Shown piece after piece: positions 17,647 to 24,924 of a stretch of 64,000 nucleotides of DNA; the first letter of the stretch is position 1, and every line of letters begins with the position of its first letter. The stretch comes from Curtobacterium sp. MCBA15_012 (GTDB lineage Bacteria > Actinomycetota > Actinomycetes > Actinomycetales > Microbacteriaceae): contig NZ_CP126267.1 in the NCBI RefSeq assembly GCF_001864935.2, positions 1,736,001 to 1,800,000 of the forward strand, written 5' to 3'. Made by a program: the position numbers and the translations under genes. Under the pieces are notes generated by a model that was not told the origin of the DNA, searched no databases, and worked only from the letters and a program-made list of their open reading frames with translations.

Positions 17647-18494
17647 GCGCTCGGCTCGCCTTCGTCGTCGGTGTCGGTCGGGTCGGCCGGGAGGCCCGGG
17701 TCGCCGCCGTCGGTCGGCGCACCACCGTCGGTGGTCGCGCCCTGCAGCCAGCGGTCGAGGTCGCGGAGCTGGTCGAGGGGGAGCAGGACCTCGACGACGC
17801 TCGCGACGCGGAAGCGGTCCGGGTCGGTGGTCTTCACCAGGATGCGCGAGGTCACGAGGCGGTCGATCGCCTTCGCGACGCGGGACTCGTCGCGGGTGCG
17901 GTCGGTGGTCGGCGGGAGGAAGCCGGCGACGTGCCCGAGGATCTCGGACCGGTCGACCACGACCTGGTCGAGGCCGGGGCGGGCGTCGGCGCGGAGCCGC
18001 ATGCGCAGGTAGACGAGGACGATCGTCTCCTCGCGCGTGTACGGGACGTCGCGCAGCAGGGTCGGGAAGGTGCGGCGCTGGCTCTCCGAGCGGGCCTGGC
18101 GCTTCCACGCGACCTCGCGCACGCGGTCCACGTGCAGCTCGAGGAACAGGTCGTTGCACCGCGAGCGCAGCTGGTGCTCGCCGTCGGTGATCGCGCGCCA
18201 CTCGTCGGCGTGCGTCCGGGCACTGACGTAGGTGTTGCGGAGCAGTGCCACGAGCGCGCGTCGCTGCGGTTCGTCGAGCCGGCCCTCGTCGCCCTCGAAC
18301 AGGGCGAAGGTCGTCTGGTCGCGCTCCTCGTCGACGGTGTCGTCCGCGCTGGCCGGGTCGAGGCCGTCGGCGGGACCGGACCGGTCCGCCGGGTCGGCGG
18401 GGACCGCGTCGGGGACGTGCGCCGCGTCGCGGTGGTGGGTGTCGCCGTGGTCGGTGACCACCTGGTCGACGGGTGCCGGCGTCGTGTCGCTCAC
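17643..18494 (-). CDS. jetB: JetB-like protein (DUF4194; MukE/MksE-type kite subunit)
   Basis: 283 aa from a GTG whose first bases overlap the jetA stop (GTGA). The first about 70 residues are acidic and disordered (many Asp/Pro/Ala). The core from about residue 75 (FALFEGDEGRLDEPQRRALV, YVSARTHADEWRAITDGEHQ, YTREETIVLVYLRMRL, RVAKAIDRLVTSRILVKT) has the winged-helix kite pattern of DUF4194, which links the kleisin JetA to the ATPase JetC. The Pro/Asp-rich tail is probably flexible. Confidence 0.8.
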   Translation of the reverse strand: MSDTTPAPVDQVVTDHGDTHHRDAAHVPDAVPADPADRSGPADGLDPASADDTVDEERDQTTFALFEGDEGRLDEPQRRALVALLRNTYVSARTHADEWRAITDGEHQLRSRCNDLFLELHVDRVREVAWKRQARSESQRRTFPTLLRDVPYTREETIVLVYLRMRLRADARPGLDQVVVDRSEILGHVAGFLPPTTDRTRDESRVAKAIDRLVTSRILVKTTDPDRFRVASVVEVLLPLDQLRDLDRWLQGATTDGGAPTDGGDPGLPADPTDTDDEGEPSA

Positions 18495-20011
18495 CGTGCC
18501 TCCTGGCCGTTGTCGTCGTGCGGGTCGTGGGCCGACGTGCCGGGGAGGGCCGCGGTCGGCATGTGGAAGGTGACCGTCTCGCCGTCGGGACGCACCGTGT
18601 GGTGGGCGACCACGTGCGCGGCGGACTCGAAGTCCTCGCGCCCGGTGAGCAGGTGGGCGAGACCGAAGAGCTCGACCGGGCGCCGTTGCTCGGGCGGCAG
18701 GGCGTGGAACGCGTCGGCGCTGTCCGGCGCGGCGGAGCGGAGCACGGCGCGCAGCTCGGTGAGGAGCGGACCGCCGTGGCGGCGGAGGCTCTCCACGTCG
18801 AGTTCCTCGAAGACGTCGTCGTCCGGTTCCTCGATGGGCGGCGGGACGGCGTCGTCGTCGGGGTCGTGGAAGCGCTCGCGGAGCGTGCCGACCTCGGCGG
18901 TCGCGGGCAGCAGGCGGAGGGGGACGCGGTCGCGGGCGGTCCCGCGCTCGATCCAGGCGGCGAGCCCGCGGTTCACCGAACGCAGGACGGCGTCGAGCTC
19001 GCGGTCGCGGACGACGTCGTGCGCCACGATCTGGTCGCGGAGCGTGGCGGTGAGCTGCCGGCGCTGGGCGAGGACGTCCTCGATGCCCTGGCGGAGGATC
19101 GCGACCGTGTTGCGGAAGGCGCGTCGCTCCCCGGCGCCGAGCGACTCGGCGAAGGGGTGGGCGAGGATCGTGCCGATGTCGTCGCGCAGCCGGAGGAGCA
19201 GGCCGTCGTCGCGGAGCAGTTCGAAGGCGCCCTCGAACGCGCGGCCCTCGGGGGTGGCCTGCATGAGGTTGTCGGTGCGCGCGAGGTAGTCGTCGAGGAT
19301 CTCGCCGATCGGGCGGACCTCCTGCCGGAAGTCCTCGACGATCTCGCGGTGCATCGCCGCCACGGCCTCCTCGACGCGCTTGAAGTCGCTCGGGAGCTGG
19401 CGGATGAGGTCCGAGATGTTCGTGTAGCCGTCGCGCATCCGGTCGTCGTCGACCGTCGTGGCCTCCTCGCCGGACAGCAGGCGTTCCCGCTGCGCCTGCA
19501 GTTCGGCGATCTGGGCGTCGAGCCGGCGGACCTGTTCCTCGGGGTCCGGCTCGGCGCGGGCGGCCCAGCGGTGCACGGCGTCGACGATCATGGCGAGGCG
19601 GCTCTCGCTGATCAGGGCGCGGTCGGCCGAGAGGGCGTCGACGAGGCTCAGTGCCTCGAGCGCGTGGCTCGTCAGCGAGTACTGCTCGTCGCCGTCGGGG
19701 GAGTTCGAGCGGACGAGCCACTGCGCCGCGACCCAGTCCCGGCAGAGCGCGCGGCCGTTCGGTCGTGCGTCCGCTTGGTCGCCCTCGGCCTGGTCGCCCG
19801 CCGGCACGCGTGCGCCGGTCGCACGCAGGCGCGCGACGTGTTCCTCGACCTGCAGGTGCATCCGGTCGGCGGGGACGTACTGCACGTCGCGGTCGAACAC
19901 CGTGCGGAAGACCGCGAGCACCGCGGCGCTGGTGGGGCGGGAGACGAGCCGGAGCGTCGGGCGGTCGAGCACGGCGCGGACGCGTGCGAACTCGAGGTCG
20001 ACGTCGGTCAT
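18491..20011 (-). CDS. jetA: JetA-like kleisin (DUF3375; MukF/MksF type)
   Basis: 506 aa, the usual size of DUF3375 proteins. The N-terminal winged-helix region starts with DLEFARVRAVLDRPTLRLVS and is followed by a helical region with a coiled coil (EQVRRLDAQIAELQAQRERL, about residues 150-170) and a C-terminal winged-helix region before FGLAHLLTGREDF. It is the first gene of a three-gene run jetA-jetB-jetC with 4-nt overlaps, as in Wadjet and MksFEB operons. ATG preceded by GAGAGG. As kleisin it bridges JetC heads. Confidence 0.83.
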   Translation of the reverse strand: MTDVDLEFARVRAVLDRPTLRLVSRPTSAAVLAVFRTVFDRDVQYVPADRMHLQVEEHVARLRATGARVPAGDQAEGDQADARPNGRALCRDWVAAQWLVRSNSPDGDEQYSLTSHALEALSLVDALSADRALISESRLAMIVDAVHRWAARAEPDPEEQVRRLDAQIAELQAQRERLLSGEEATTVDDDRMRDGYTNISDLIRQLPSDFKRVEEAVAAMHREIVEDFRQEVRPIGEILDDYLARTDNLMQATPEGRAFEGAFELLRDDGLLLRLRDDIGTILAHPFAESLGAGERRAFRNTVAILRQGIEDVLAQRRQLTATLRDQIVAHDVVRDRELDAVLRSVNRGLAAWIERGTARDRVPLRLLPATAEVGTLRERFHDPDDDAVPPPIEEPDDDVFEELDVESLRRHGGPLLTELRAVLRSAAPDSADAFHALPPEQRRPVELFGLAHLLTGREDFESAAHVVAHHTVRPDGETVTFHMPTAALPGTSAHDPHDDNGQEAR

Positions 20012-20124
20012 GCTGCCTCTCGGGTCGTCGGTCGTCGGTCGTCGGGTCGTGGTGGCTCGTGGTTCGCGCGTGTGCGGGCCCGGGCGCTGTCCGGTCCTGA
20101 CGGAGGGCCGCCAGGGGAAACGAA

Positions 20125-20152
20125 AAGCCCGGCGCGGTGTGGCGCCGGGCTT
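20125..20152 (-). terminator. Rho-independent terminator after tRNA-Val(CAC)
   Basis: Arms AAGCCCGGCGC (20125-20135) and GCGCCGGGCTT (20142-20152). Read on the minus strand the hairpin is followed by TTTTCGTTT, a proper U-rich tail. It lies 28 nt after the 3' end of the minus-strand tRNA-Val. Confidence 0.85.
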
Positions 20153-20179
20153 CTCGGTGCCGGTGGTGGCCGGCGGGGG

Positions 20180-20252
20180 TGGGCGATACCAGACTCGAAC
20201 TGATGACCTCTTCGGTGTGAACGAAGCGCGCTACCAACTGCGCCAATCGCCC
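20180..20252 (-). tRNA. tRNA-Val (CAC)
   Basis: Minus-strand cloverleaf: acceptor GGGCGAT pairs with ATCGCCC, D-arm GCGC/GCGC, anticodon stem CTTCG/CGAAG around TTCACAC giving anticodon CAC, T-loop GTTCGAGTC. No CCA is encoded. It differs from the plus-strand tRNA-Val(GAC) at 20917 mainly in the anticodon arm. Confidence 0.95.
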
Positions 20253-20273
20253 CCTGCACTTGCGTGCCAGTCG

Positions 20274-20279
20274 ATAGTA
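20274..20279 (-). promoter_or_regulatory. -10 box of tRNA-Val(CAC)
   Basis: Minus strand TACTAT, 21 nt upstream of the mature tRNA 5' end; a good AT-rich box in a GC-rich background. Confidence 0.5.
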
Positions 20280-20380
20280 GCGGAAGTCCGGGGCTCCTCC
20301 GAACACTGCGCGCAGCCCGGGTGTGGCGCGGGTCTCGGGGGCGGGTTCCCGTCCGTCTGCGTGTCCGCGTTCCCGCCCGC

Positions 20381-20435
20381 GATGGAGCAGCAACTGTCGG
20401 GTCCGCGCTCCCGACCCGACACTTGCTGCTCCATC
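20381..20435. repeat. Long inverted repeat between divergent tRNA promoters
   Basis: 22-nt arms (20381-20402 and 20414-20435) with one mismatch around an 11-nt loop; the arm starts GATGGAGCAGCAA. It lies between the promoters of the minus-strand tRNA-Val and the plus-strand tRNA operon, so it is not at a gene end. Role unknown. Confidence 0.6.
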
Positions 20436-20532
20436 CCGGGCCCGTGCGGCCCGGCGGGGCGCCCGGGGACAGGGTCGGGAGGGCTGCGATCCGCGTGAAA
20501 TCGGGGGACACGCCCGGTGAACGGCGAGGATT

Positions 20533-20562
20533 TTGGCGGAAGCGCCCGGGTTCGTATAGAGT
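20533..20562 (+). promoter_or_regulatory. Promoter of the tRNA-Gly-Cys-Val operon
   Basis: TTGGCG (20533-20538), 16-nt spacer and TATAGA (20555-20560; the overlapping TAGAGT ends at 20562), about 82 nt before the first tRNA. This is the most consensus-like vegetative promoter in the window. Confidence 0.7.
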
Positions 20563-20643
20563 TCTTCTCGTCGCCGCGACAGCGGAGAGACACGGACTGA
20601 ACGAGACACGCTCTTCGGAGCAACGCCTCGGTCGGGCCGGATT

Positions 20644-20715
20644 GCGGATGTGGCGCAGTGGTAGCGCATCACCTTGCCAAGGTGAGGGTCGCGAGTTCGA
20701 ATCTCGTCATCCGCT
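20644..20715 (+). tRNA. tRNA-Gly (GCC)
   Basis: Acceptor GCGGATG pairs with CATCCGC, D-arm GCGC, anticodon stem TCACC/GGTGA around TTGCCAA giving GCC, T-loop GTTCGAATC. No CCA encoded. An identical copy is at 29930-30001. First of three tRNAs in one transcript. Confidence 0.97.
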
Positions 20716-20797
20716 CGAGTGTGGGAGTCCCCGGACGACCACGACTCACCAGAGAGTATCCCACCGTTCGGGTACTCACGGAGACGTGAACCTCGAT

Positions 20798-20871
20798 GGT
20801 GGGGTGGCCGAGAGGCTAGGCAGCGGCCTGCAAAGCCGTCCACGCGGGTTCGAATCCCGTCCCCACCTCCA
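20798..20871 (+). tRNA. tRNA-Cys (GCA)
   Basis: Acceptor GGTGGGG pairs with CCCCACC, anticodon loop CTGCAAA gives GCA, T-loop GTTCGAATC. Unlike its neighbours the CCA end is encoded (20869-20871). Confidence 0.96.
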
Positions 20872-20916
20872 GCAACACCCTCCAAGACCATGCAGGACTT
20901 CGGTCAGCAGGTCTCT

Positions 20917-20988
20917 GGGCGATTGGCGCAGCGGTAGCGCGCTTCCCTGACACGGAAGAGGTCACTGGTTCGATCCCAGTATCGCCCA
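20917..20988 (+). tRNA. tRNA-Val (GAC)
   Basis: Acceptor GGGCGAT pairs with ATCGCCC, anticodon stem CTTCC/GGAAG around CTGACAC giving GAC, T-loop GTTCGATCC. No CCA encoded. A terminator follows at once. Confidence 0.97.
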
Positions 20989-20995
20989 CAGCAGG

Positions 20996-21026
20996 AAACC
21001 CCCGGATCATCCGATCCGGGGGTTTT
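20996..21026 (+). terminator. Rho-independent terminator of the tRNA operon
   Basis: AACCCCCGGATC pairs with GATCCGGGGGTT around ATCC, followed by TTTT, starting 8 nt after the tRNA-Val 3' end. Confidence 0.92.
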
Positions 21027-21151
21027 CGTGTTCCCGGGTGTTGTTCCGGTTCCCGGGTGTTGTTCCGGCTGAATGCCCGGGCTCCCGGTGTCTCGGCGAT
21101 CCGTCACGCGTCCCGCGGCCGAGCGCGCGCCGCGGGACGGCGCCGCACGGC

Positions 21152-21235
21152 CGACCGTCGATCGCCGACCGCCGACCGCCGACCGTCGATCGCCGACCGC
21201 CGACCGCCGACCGCCGATCGCCGACCGCCGACCGC
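21152..21235. repeat. 7-bp tandem repeat, 12 units
   Basis: Twelve consecutive heptamers of CGACCGC with variants CGACCGT and CGATCGC. It is followed by about four 9-bp units of GAGCCGGAC. They fill most of the 280-bp spacer between the tRNA terminator and the zinc-ribbon gene; no gene was found there. Confidence 0.8.
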
Positions 21236-21308
21236 CGAGCCGGACGAGCCGGACGAGCTGGACGAGCCGGGCCGGGCCGGGCCGGGCCGCGGGACGGACG
21301 GCCCAGCC

Positions 21309-22157
21309 TCACGGGTTGCAGACCTCGCACCACTCCGGCTCGATCGTCCCGGGGGAGCGCGGCACCACCTCCGTCGCGTCGCACACCGCGCACCCGAGCA
21401 CGTCGGCGGCCACCCCCGCGGACGCGGTCCCGCACCCCGAGCACCGCAGGCCACGCTCGACCCCGACGCGCCCCCAGCCCGCCGAGCGGCACGCCGGGCA
21501 CGGCCGCGCCAGCCGCTCGGCCATGCGACGGGACAGGTCGGCGATCACCCGTCGACGGGCCGGGTTCGCGTGGGCCCGCAGGTCCGGACCGATGAGCACG
21601 GTGCCGTCGTCGGGCGTCACGTCGGCGACCGCGTCGGCGACCGCCGCCGTGACCGCGGCAGCCGAGGTCAGACCCTTGCGGGCGACGGTCACCCCGTCCC
21701 GCCGCCAGACGACGACGGCGCGGGTGTCGGGGAAGCCGAACCGGGCGGCGACGGCGAGCGCGTCCCCGGGGTCGCGGAGTGTGACCGCACCCTGCCCGGG
21801 TGCGGGGACGACGGCTTCCTCGGTGAGGACCACCTCGCGATCGTCGTCGAGGAACACCAGCAGCTCGTGGTGGCTGCCGGTCGGCCACGCGCTCGTGTAC
21901 GTGGCCTCGGACGCGAGCGCGAACCGGTGCCCCGTCAGCGCGATGCCGAGTCGTGCCTTGTCGAGTGCCGCCTGCCGAGGTGTGCGCACCCTGGCGGTCT
22001 CGCCCGTGAACGTGCCGAACTGGTCCGTGTCGATGTCCTCCGGTGCCACCACCCGCGCGTCGAGGAGCTCGCGGAAGACCTCGGCGGCCTGGTCCTGCTT
22101 GCCGTGCCGGGTCGCGAAGACGACGGTGGCACCACGGTGACGGTCCGCGTCGGTCAC
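21309..22157 (-). CDS. DUF6671-like protein with C-terminal zinc ribbons, last gene of the DAB operon
   Basis: 282 aa from a GTG that overlaps the PII-like stop (GTGA). Residues 1-210 are an uncharacterised domain (TVVFATRHGKQDQ, DTDQFGTFTG, ARLGIALTGHRFALASEA). The C-terminal 65 residues have four CxxC-type pairs (PCPACRSAGW, CSGCGTAS, CAVCDATE, CEVCNP) that should bind two zinc ions. The name DUF6671 is my best recognition. Co-transcription with dabB-dabA-PII suggests a job in bicarbonate uptake or its control, but the sequence does not show a reaction. Confidence 0.7.
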   Translation of the reverse strand: MTDADRHRGATVVFATRHGKQDQAAEVFRELLDARVVAPEDIDTDQFGTFTGETARVRTPRQAALDKARLGIALTGHRFALASEATYTSAWPTGSHHELLVFLDDDREVVLTEEAVVPAPGQGAVTLRDPGDALAVAARFGFPDTRAVVVWRRDGVTVARKGLTSAAAVTAAVADAVADVTPDDGTVLIGPDLRAHANPARRRVIADLSRRMAERLARPCPACRSAGWGRVGVERGLRCSGCGTASAGVAADVLGCAVCDATEVVPRSPGTIEPEWCEVCNP

Positions 22158-22471
22158 TGGAAGTACTGGGAGCGGGACACCCAGGTGTCGGTGATGAACA
22201 TCACACCGCTCCCGCCCTCGAGCAGTTCGCGGAGCGCCTCGATCAACGGCTCGGCCCGCTCGGCCGGCAGGACCGTGATGGTCATCCCCAGCGCGTCGTG
22301 GTCGTTGAACAGGTGCCGCCCGTTGTGCGCTCCCGAGTGGCCGACGCCGGAGACGCCGGCGACGCTGGTGTAGCCGGTCGCACCCGCCGAGGTGATGAGC
22401 TCGTGGACCGCGGTGCTCACGTCCGAGGGCGCGATCACCTCGATGCGGATCATCGTGATGAGGTGGTTCAT
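22154..22471 (-). CDS. PII-like signalling protein of the DAB operon
   Basis: 105 aa. Small alpha/beta protein with a PII-like pattern: an opening IRIEVIAPSDVSTAVHELIT strand-helix, GATGYTSVAGVSGVG where the T-loop sits, and a closing GVMFITDTWVSRSQYF strand. ATG overlaps the dabA stop. PII-like proteins accompany bicarbonate transporters in many bacteria (SbtB is the known case) and bind adenine nucleotides. The canonical uridylylated T-loop Tyr of GlnB cannot be assigned. Likely regulator of DabAB. An internal ATG at 22453 is an alternative start. Confidence 0.78.
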   Translation of the reverse strand: MNHLITMIRIEVIAPSDVSTAVHELITSAGATGYTSVAGVSGVGHSGAHNGRHLFNDHDALGMTITVLPAERAEPLIEALRELLEGGSGVMFITDTWVSRSQYFQ

Positions 22472-24924
22472 GAGGGGTTCCTCTCGTCGGTGGTGAAGCC
22501 GGCGGCGCGGTACCGCTGCCACGGCTGGTGGGGGTCCTGACGGGCGTGGAGGGAGATCCAGCCCCCGTCGAGCAGGGCGCGGAGCGCGTCGGTGGCCGCG
22601 ACGATCTGCGCGATCCGGTCGAGCGGTGCCTGGATGAGCACGCTGAGCCGGAGGGGCTCGTGCAGCAGTCGACCGCCGACCGCGACCGACTGCCAGGGCA
22701 GACCGGTCCGCAGGTCCCCGGTGTGCCCGGCGAGCACCCCGAGGTCGCCGAGCGGGTTGTGCACGGTCTTGTTGCCGGCTCCGTGCCGCTCGGGGTTGAT
22801 GGTCGAGAAGTAGTACTGCGCGTTGATCCACTGCGCGACGATGAGCGGCGCCGTCATGATGTTCGTCAGGGCACTGCCGTCCGGGTCGGCGGCGGGGTCG
22901 TAGTCGTGCAGGAACGTCCGGCGCTCCAGGTCGACGCCGCGGGTGATCGCCCGCGGCGCGATGATGATCGCCGCGTTGTTCGCGAGGCCGAGCTCCGGGT
23001 ACATCTCGGACCCGTCGGTCGCGCGACGGCGGACCCGGCGCAGCGACGTCCGCTCGCCCGCACCCGGCAGGTCGCGGGCACGCTCGGCCGTCAGCGCGTC
23101 GCCGGCCACGGCGGCGGCGGCGAGCAGCCGGTCGACCGTCTCGCGGTGCGTGCCGGGGACCAGGTGCCGGTCGAGCACGGTGAGCCGGTCGGTCGTGGTC
23201 TCGTGCTCGGCGGCCACGAACCACGTCGTGTCCGGGATGGACAGACCGCGCTCGGCCAGGCGGCGGCGGACGGCGGGGTCGTTGCAGATCGCGGCGGCGG
23301 CACGGGCGTTCGCACCGCCGGGGTTGCCGCCGCAGGCACCGCAGTCGAGCGCGGCCCGGTAGGGGTTGTTGACGGTCTCGGTCCGGTGCCCGGTGAGCAC
23401 GACCAGCGGCGCGAAGCGGGTCAGGCCGGTCATCCGCAGGGCGGCCTCGGCGGCGACGACCCGGTCGTCCAGGGGGATCTGCTCGCAGACGTCCAGGACG
23501 GTGTCCGGCGTCGGGATCCGACCTCCGTCACGGTTCCCGGTGACCGGGCGCACGAGGTCCGCCACGAGCGTGCCCCACCCGGACAGCTCCGCCCACCCGA
23601 AGGCCGACGCGGGGGTGCTGGCCACCCGCTTGGTCGTCGACCGGACGGCACCGGCGAGGGCCCGGCGGTCGCGGGCGCGACGGGCTGCCGCGGCGTCGAC
23701 CGCCTGGTCCGTCACCTCGTACCCGGTGCTGAGCAGGGCGGGGTACTGCTCCCGCGGCTGCTGCCCGAACAGCGACGTGTACCGCAGCGGGACGCCGAAG
23801 AACCCGGCGAGGCCGAACGTCCGGACGCCGACGGTCAGCTCGAGGTGCCTGCGGAGGCCCTCGGACCGGGTGTCGATGCAGAACACCATCTGCACGTCGA
23901 GGCGCGCCTCCGGTGCCACCGTGTCGGCCGGCCCGCCCCGCGCGATGGTCGCCATCAGTCCGTCGCGGTAGGCCGTCTCCGCCGCGGTCTGCCACACCGT
24001 CGTGCGCGTCGCGGGGTCGAGCAGCCGCAGCACCCGGGACACGGCGATGCGTTCGGCCGGCGCAGGTTCGTGCGTCGTGTCGCCCACGCAGAGCCGGAGG
24101 GTCCGCTCGACCCAGCCGGCGTCCGGCGCGGCGACCGACACCCTGTCCGCCGCCGGAGCAGCGGCATCGACCGCGGGGACGTCCACCACCGCACCGAGGG
24201 CGTGCGTGAGGGCCAACCGGCACGCGACCAGGTCGGTCAACGTGGCGTCTCCGGTGTGCTGGGCCCGCCACGCCAGGTGGCTTGCCCACCCGGGCAGTGC
24301 GTGGAGCTGGGCGCCGACCACCGCGGCCCGTGACGCCGCCCCGATCCCGTTCGCCCGCAGGACCTCGGCGATCGCGGCCTCGGCGGTGGTCGGCAGTGCG
24401 AGCAGGGTGGTCCGGGCGCGCTTCGGCACGGTCCGGTCGTGCCCGGCCAGTTGCCGGAAGCGGTCGAAGAGCCCGGTACTGGGTGCCGGTGCCCAGACCG
24501 GGTCGGCCGAGAACCGCGCGAGGGACTGCGACAGGTACTGGTCGACCGGATCGAGGGCGTCGTCCCGCTCGGGGTCCGAGGCCGACGCGGCGTCGACCGG
24601 CGGGTGCAGCAGCGCGGCGACCGCGACGTCGAGTGCGGTGGACCGGCGTCCGGCGAGCTCGAGGTCGTCGGCGGTCGTCAGCGCCGGCAACACCTCGGCG
24701 ACGGCGGTCCGCAGCGCGCCGAGGTCGACGTCGCCCTGCAGGTACTCGTGCTCCGGACGGGTCGGGGTCTCGCCGGGGACGGTGTGCAGCGCCTGCATCG
24801 GTCGGCGCAGGTGTCCCGAGGCGGGGTTGACCGCGATGAACGAGGTGAGCGGCCAGGTCGGGGTGATCGTCCGCGCGGCACCGGCGACGGCGGCGCGGAC
24901 CTGGGGTGCGGATGGCTGGGTCAT
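22468..24924 (-). CDS. dabA: DabA, zinc carbonic-anhydrase-like subunit of the inorganic carbon pump (UPF0753/DUF2309)
   Basis: 818 aa, family-typical. The beta-carbonic-anhydrase-like zinc site is complete: Cys349 and Asp351 in FCIDTRSEGL, His513 in LTGHRTETVNN and Cys528 in LDCGACGGNPGG, matching the four residues known from Halothiobacillus DabA. An N-terminal WPLTSFIAVNP motif and C-terminal NIMTAPLIVAQWINAQYYFS are also family features. DabA with the membrane protein DabB traps CO2 as bicarbonate in the cytoplasm, driven by the cation gradient. ATG overlaps the dabB stop. Confidence 0.93.
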   Translation of the reverse strand: MTQPSAPQVRAAVAGAARTITPTWPLTSFIAVNPASGHLRRPMQALHTVPGETPTRPEHEYLQGDVDLGALRTAVAEVLPALTTADDLELAGRRSTALDVAVAALLHPPVDAASASDPERDDALDPVDQYLSQSLARFSADPVWAPAPSTGLFDRFRQLAGHDRTVPKRARTTLLALPTTAEAAIAEVLRANGIGAASRAAVVGAQLHALPGWASHLAWRAQHTGDATLTDLVACRLALTHALGAVVDVPAVDAAAPAADRVSVAAPDAGWVERTLRLCVGDTTHEPAPAERIAVSRVLRLLDPATRTTVWQTAAETAYRDGLMATIARGGPADTVAPEARLDVQMVFCIDTRSEGLRRHLELTVGVRTFGLAGFFGVPLRYTSLFGQQPREQYPALLSTGYEVTDQAVDAAAARRARDRRALAGAVRSTTKRVASTPASAFGWAELSGWGTLVADLVRPVTGNRDGGRIPTPDTVLDVCEQIPLDDRVVAAEAALRMTGLTRFAPLVVLTGHRTETVNNPYRAALDCGACGGNPGGANARAAAAICNDPAVRRRLAERGLSIPDTTWFVAAEHETTTDRLTVLDRHLVPGTHRETVDRLLAAAAVAGDALTAERARDLPGAGERTSLRRVRRRATDGSEMYPELGLANNAAIIIAPRAITRGVDLERRTFLHDYDPAADPDGSALTNIMTAPLIVAQWINAQYYFSTINPERHGAGNKTVHNPLGDLGVLAGHTGDLRTGLPWQSVAVGGRLLHEPLRLSVLIQAPLDRIAQIVAATDALRALLDGGWISLHARQDPHQPWQRYRAAGFTTDERNPS

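Noticed and set aside
20180..21026. Integrated element at the tRNA cluster
   Set aside because: No integrase, no repeated tRNA end (attachment site) and no phage genes nearby.
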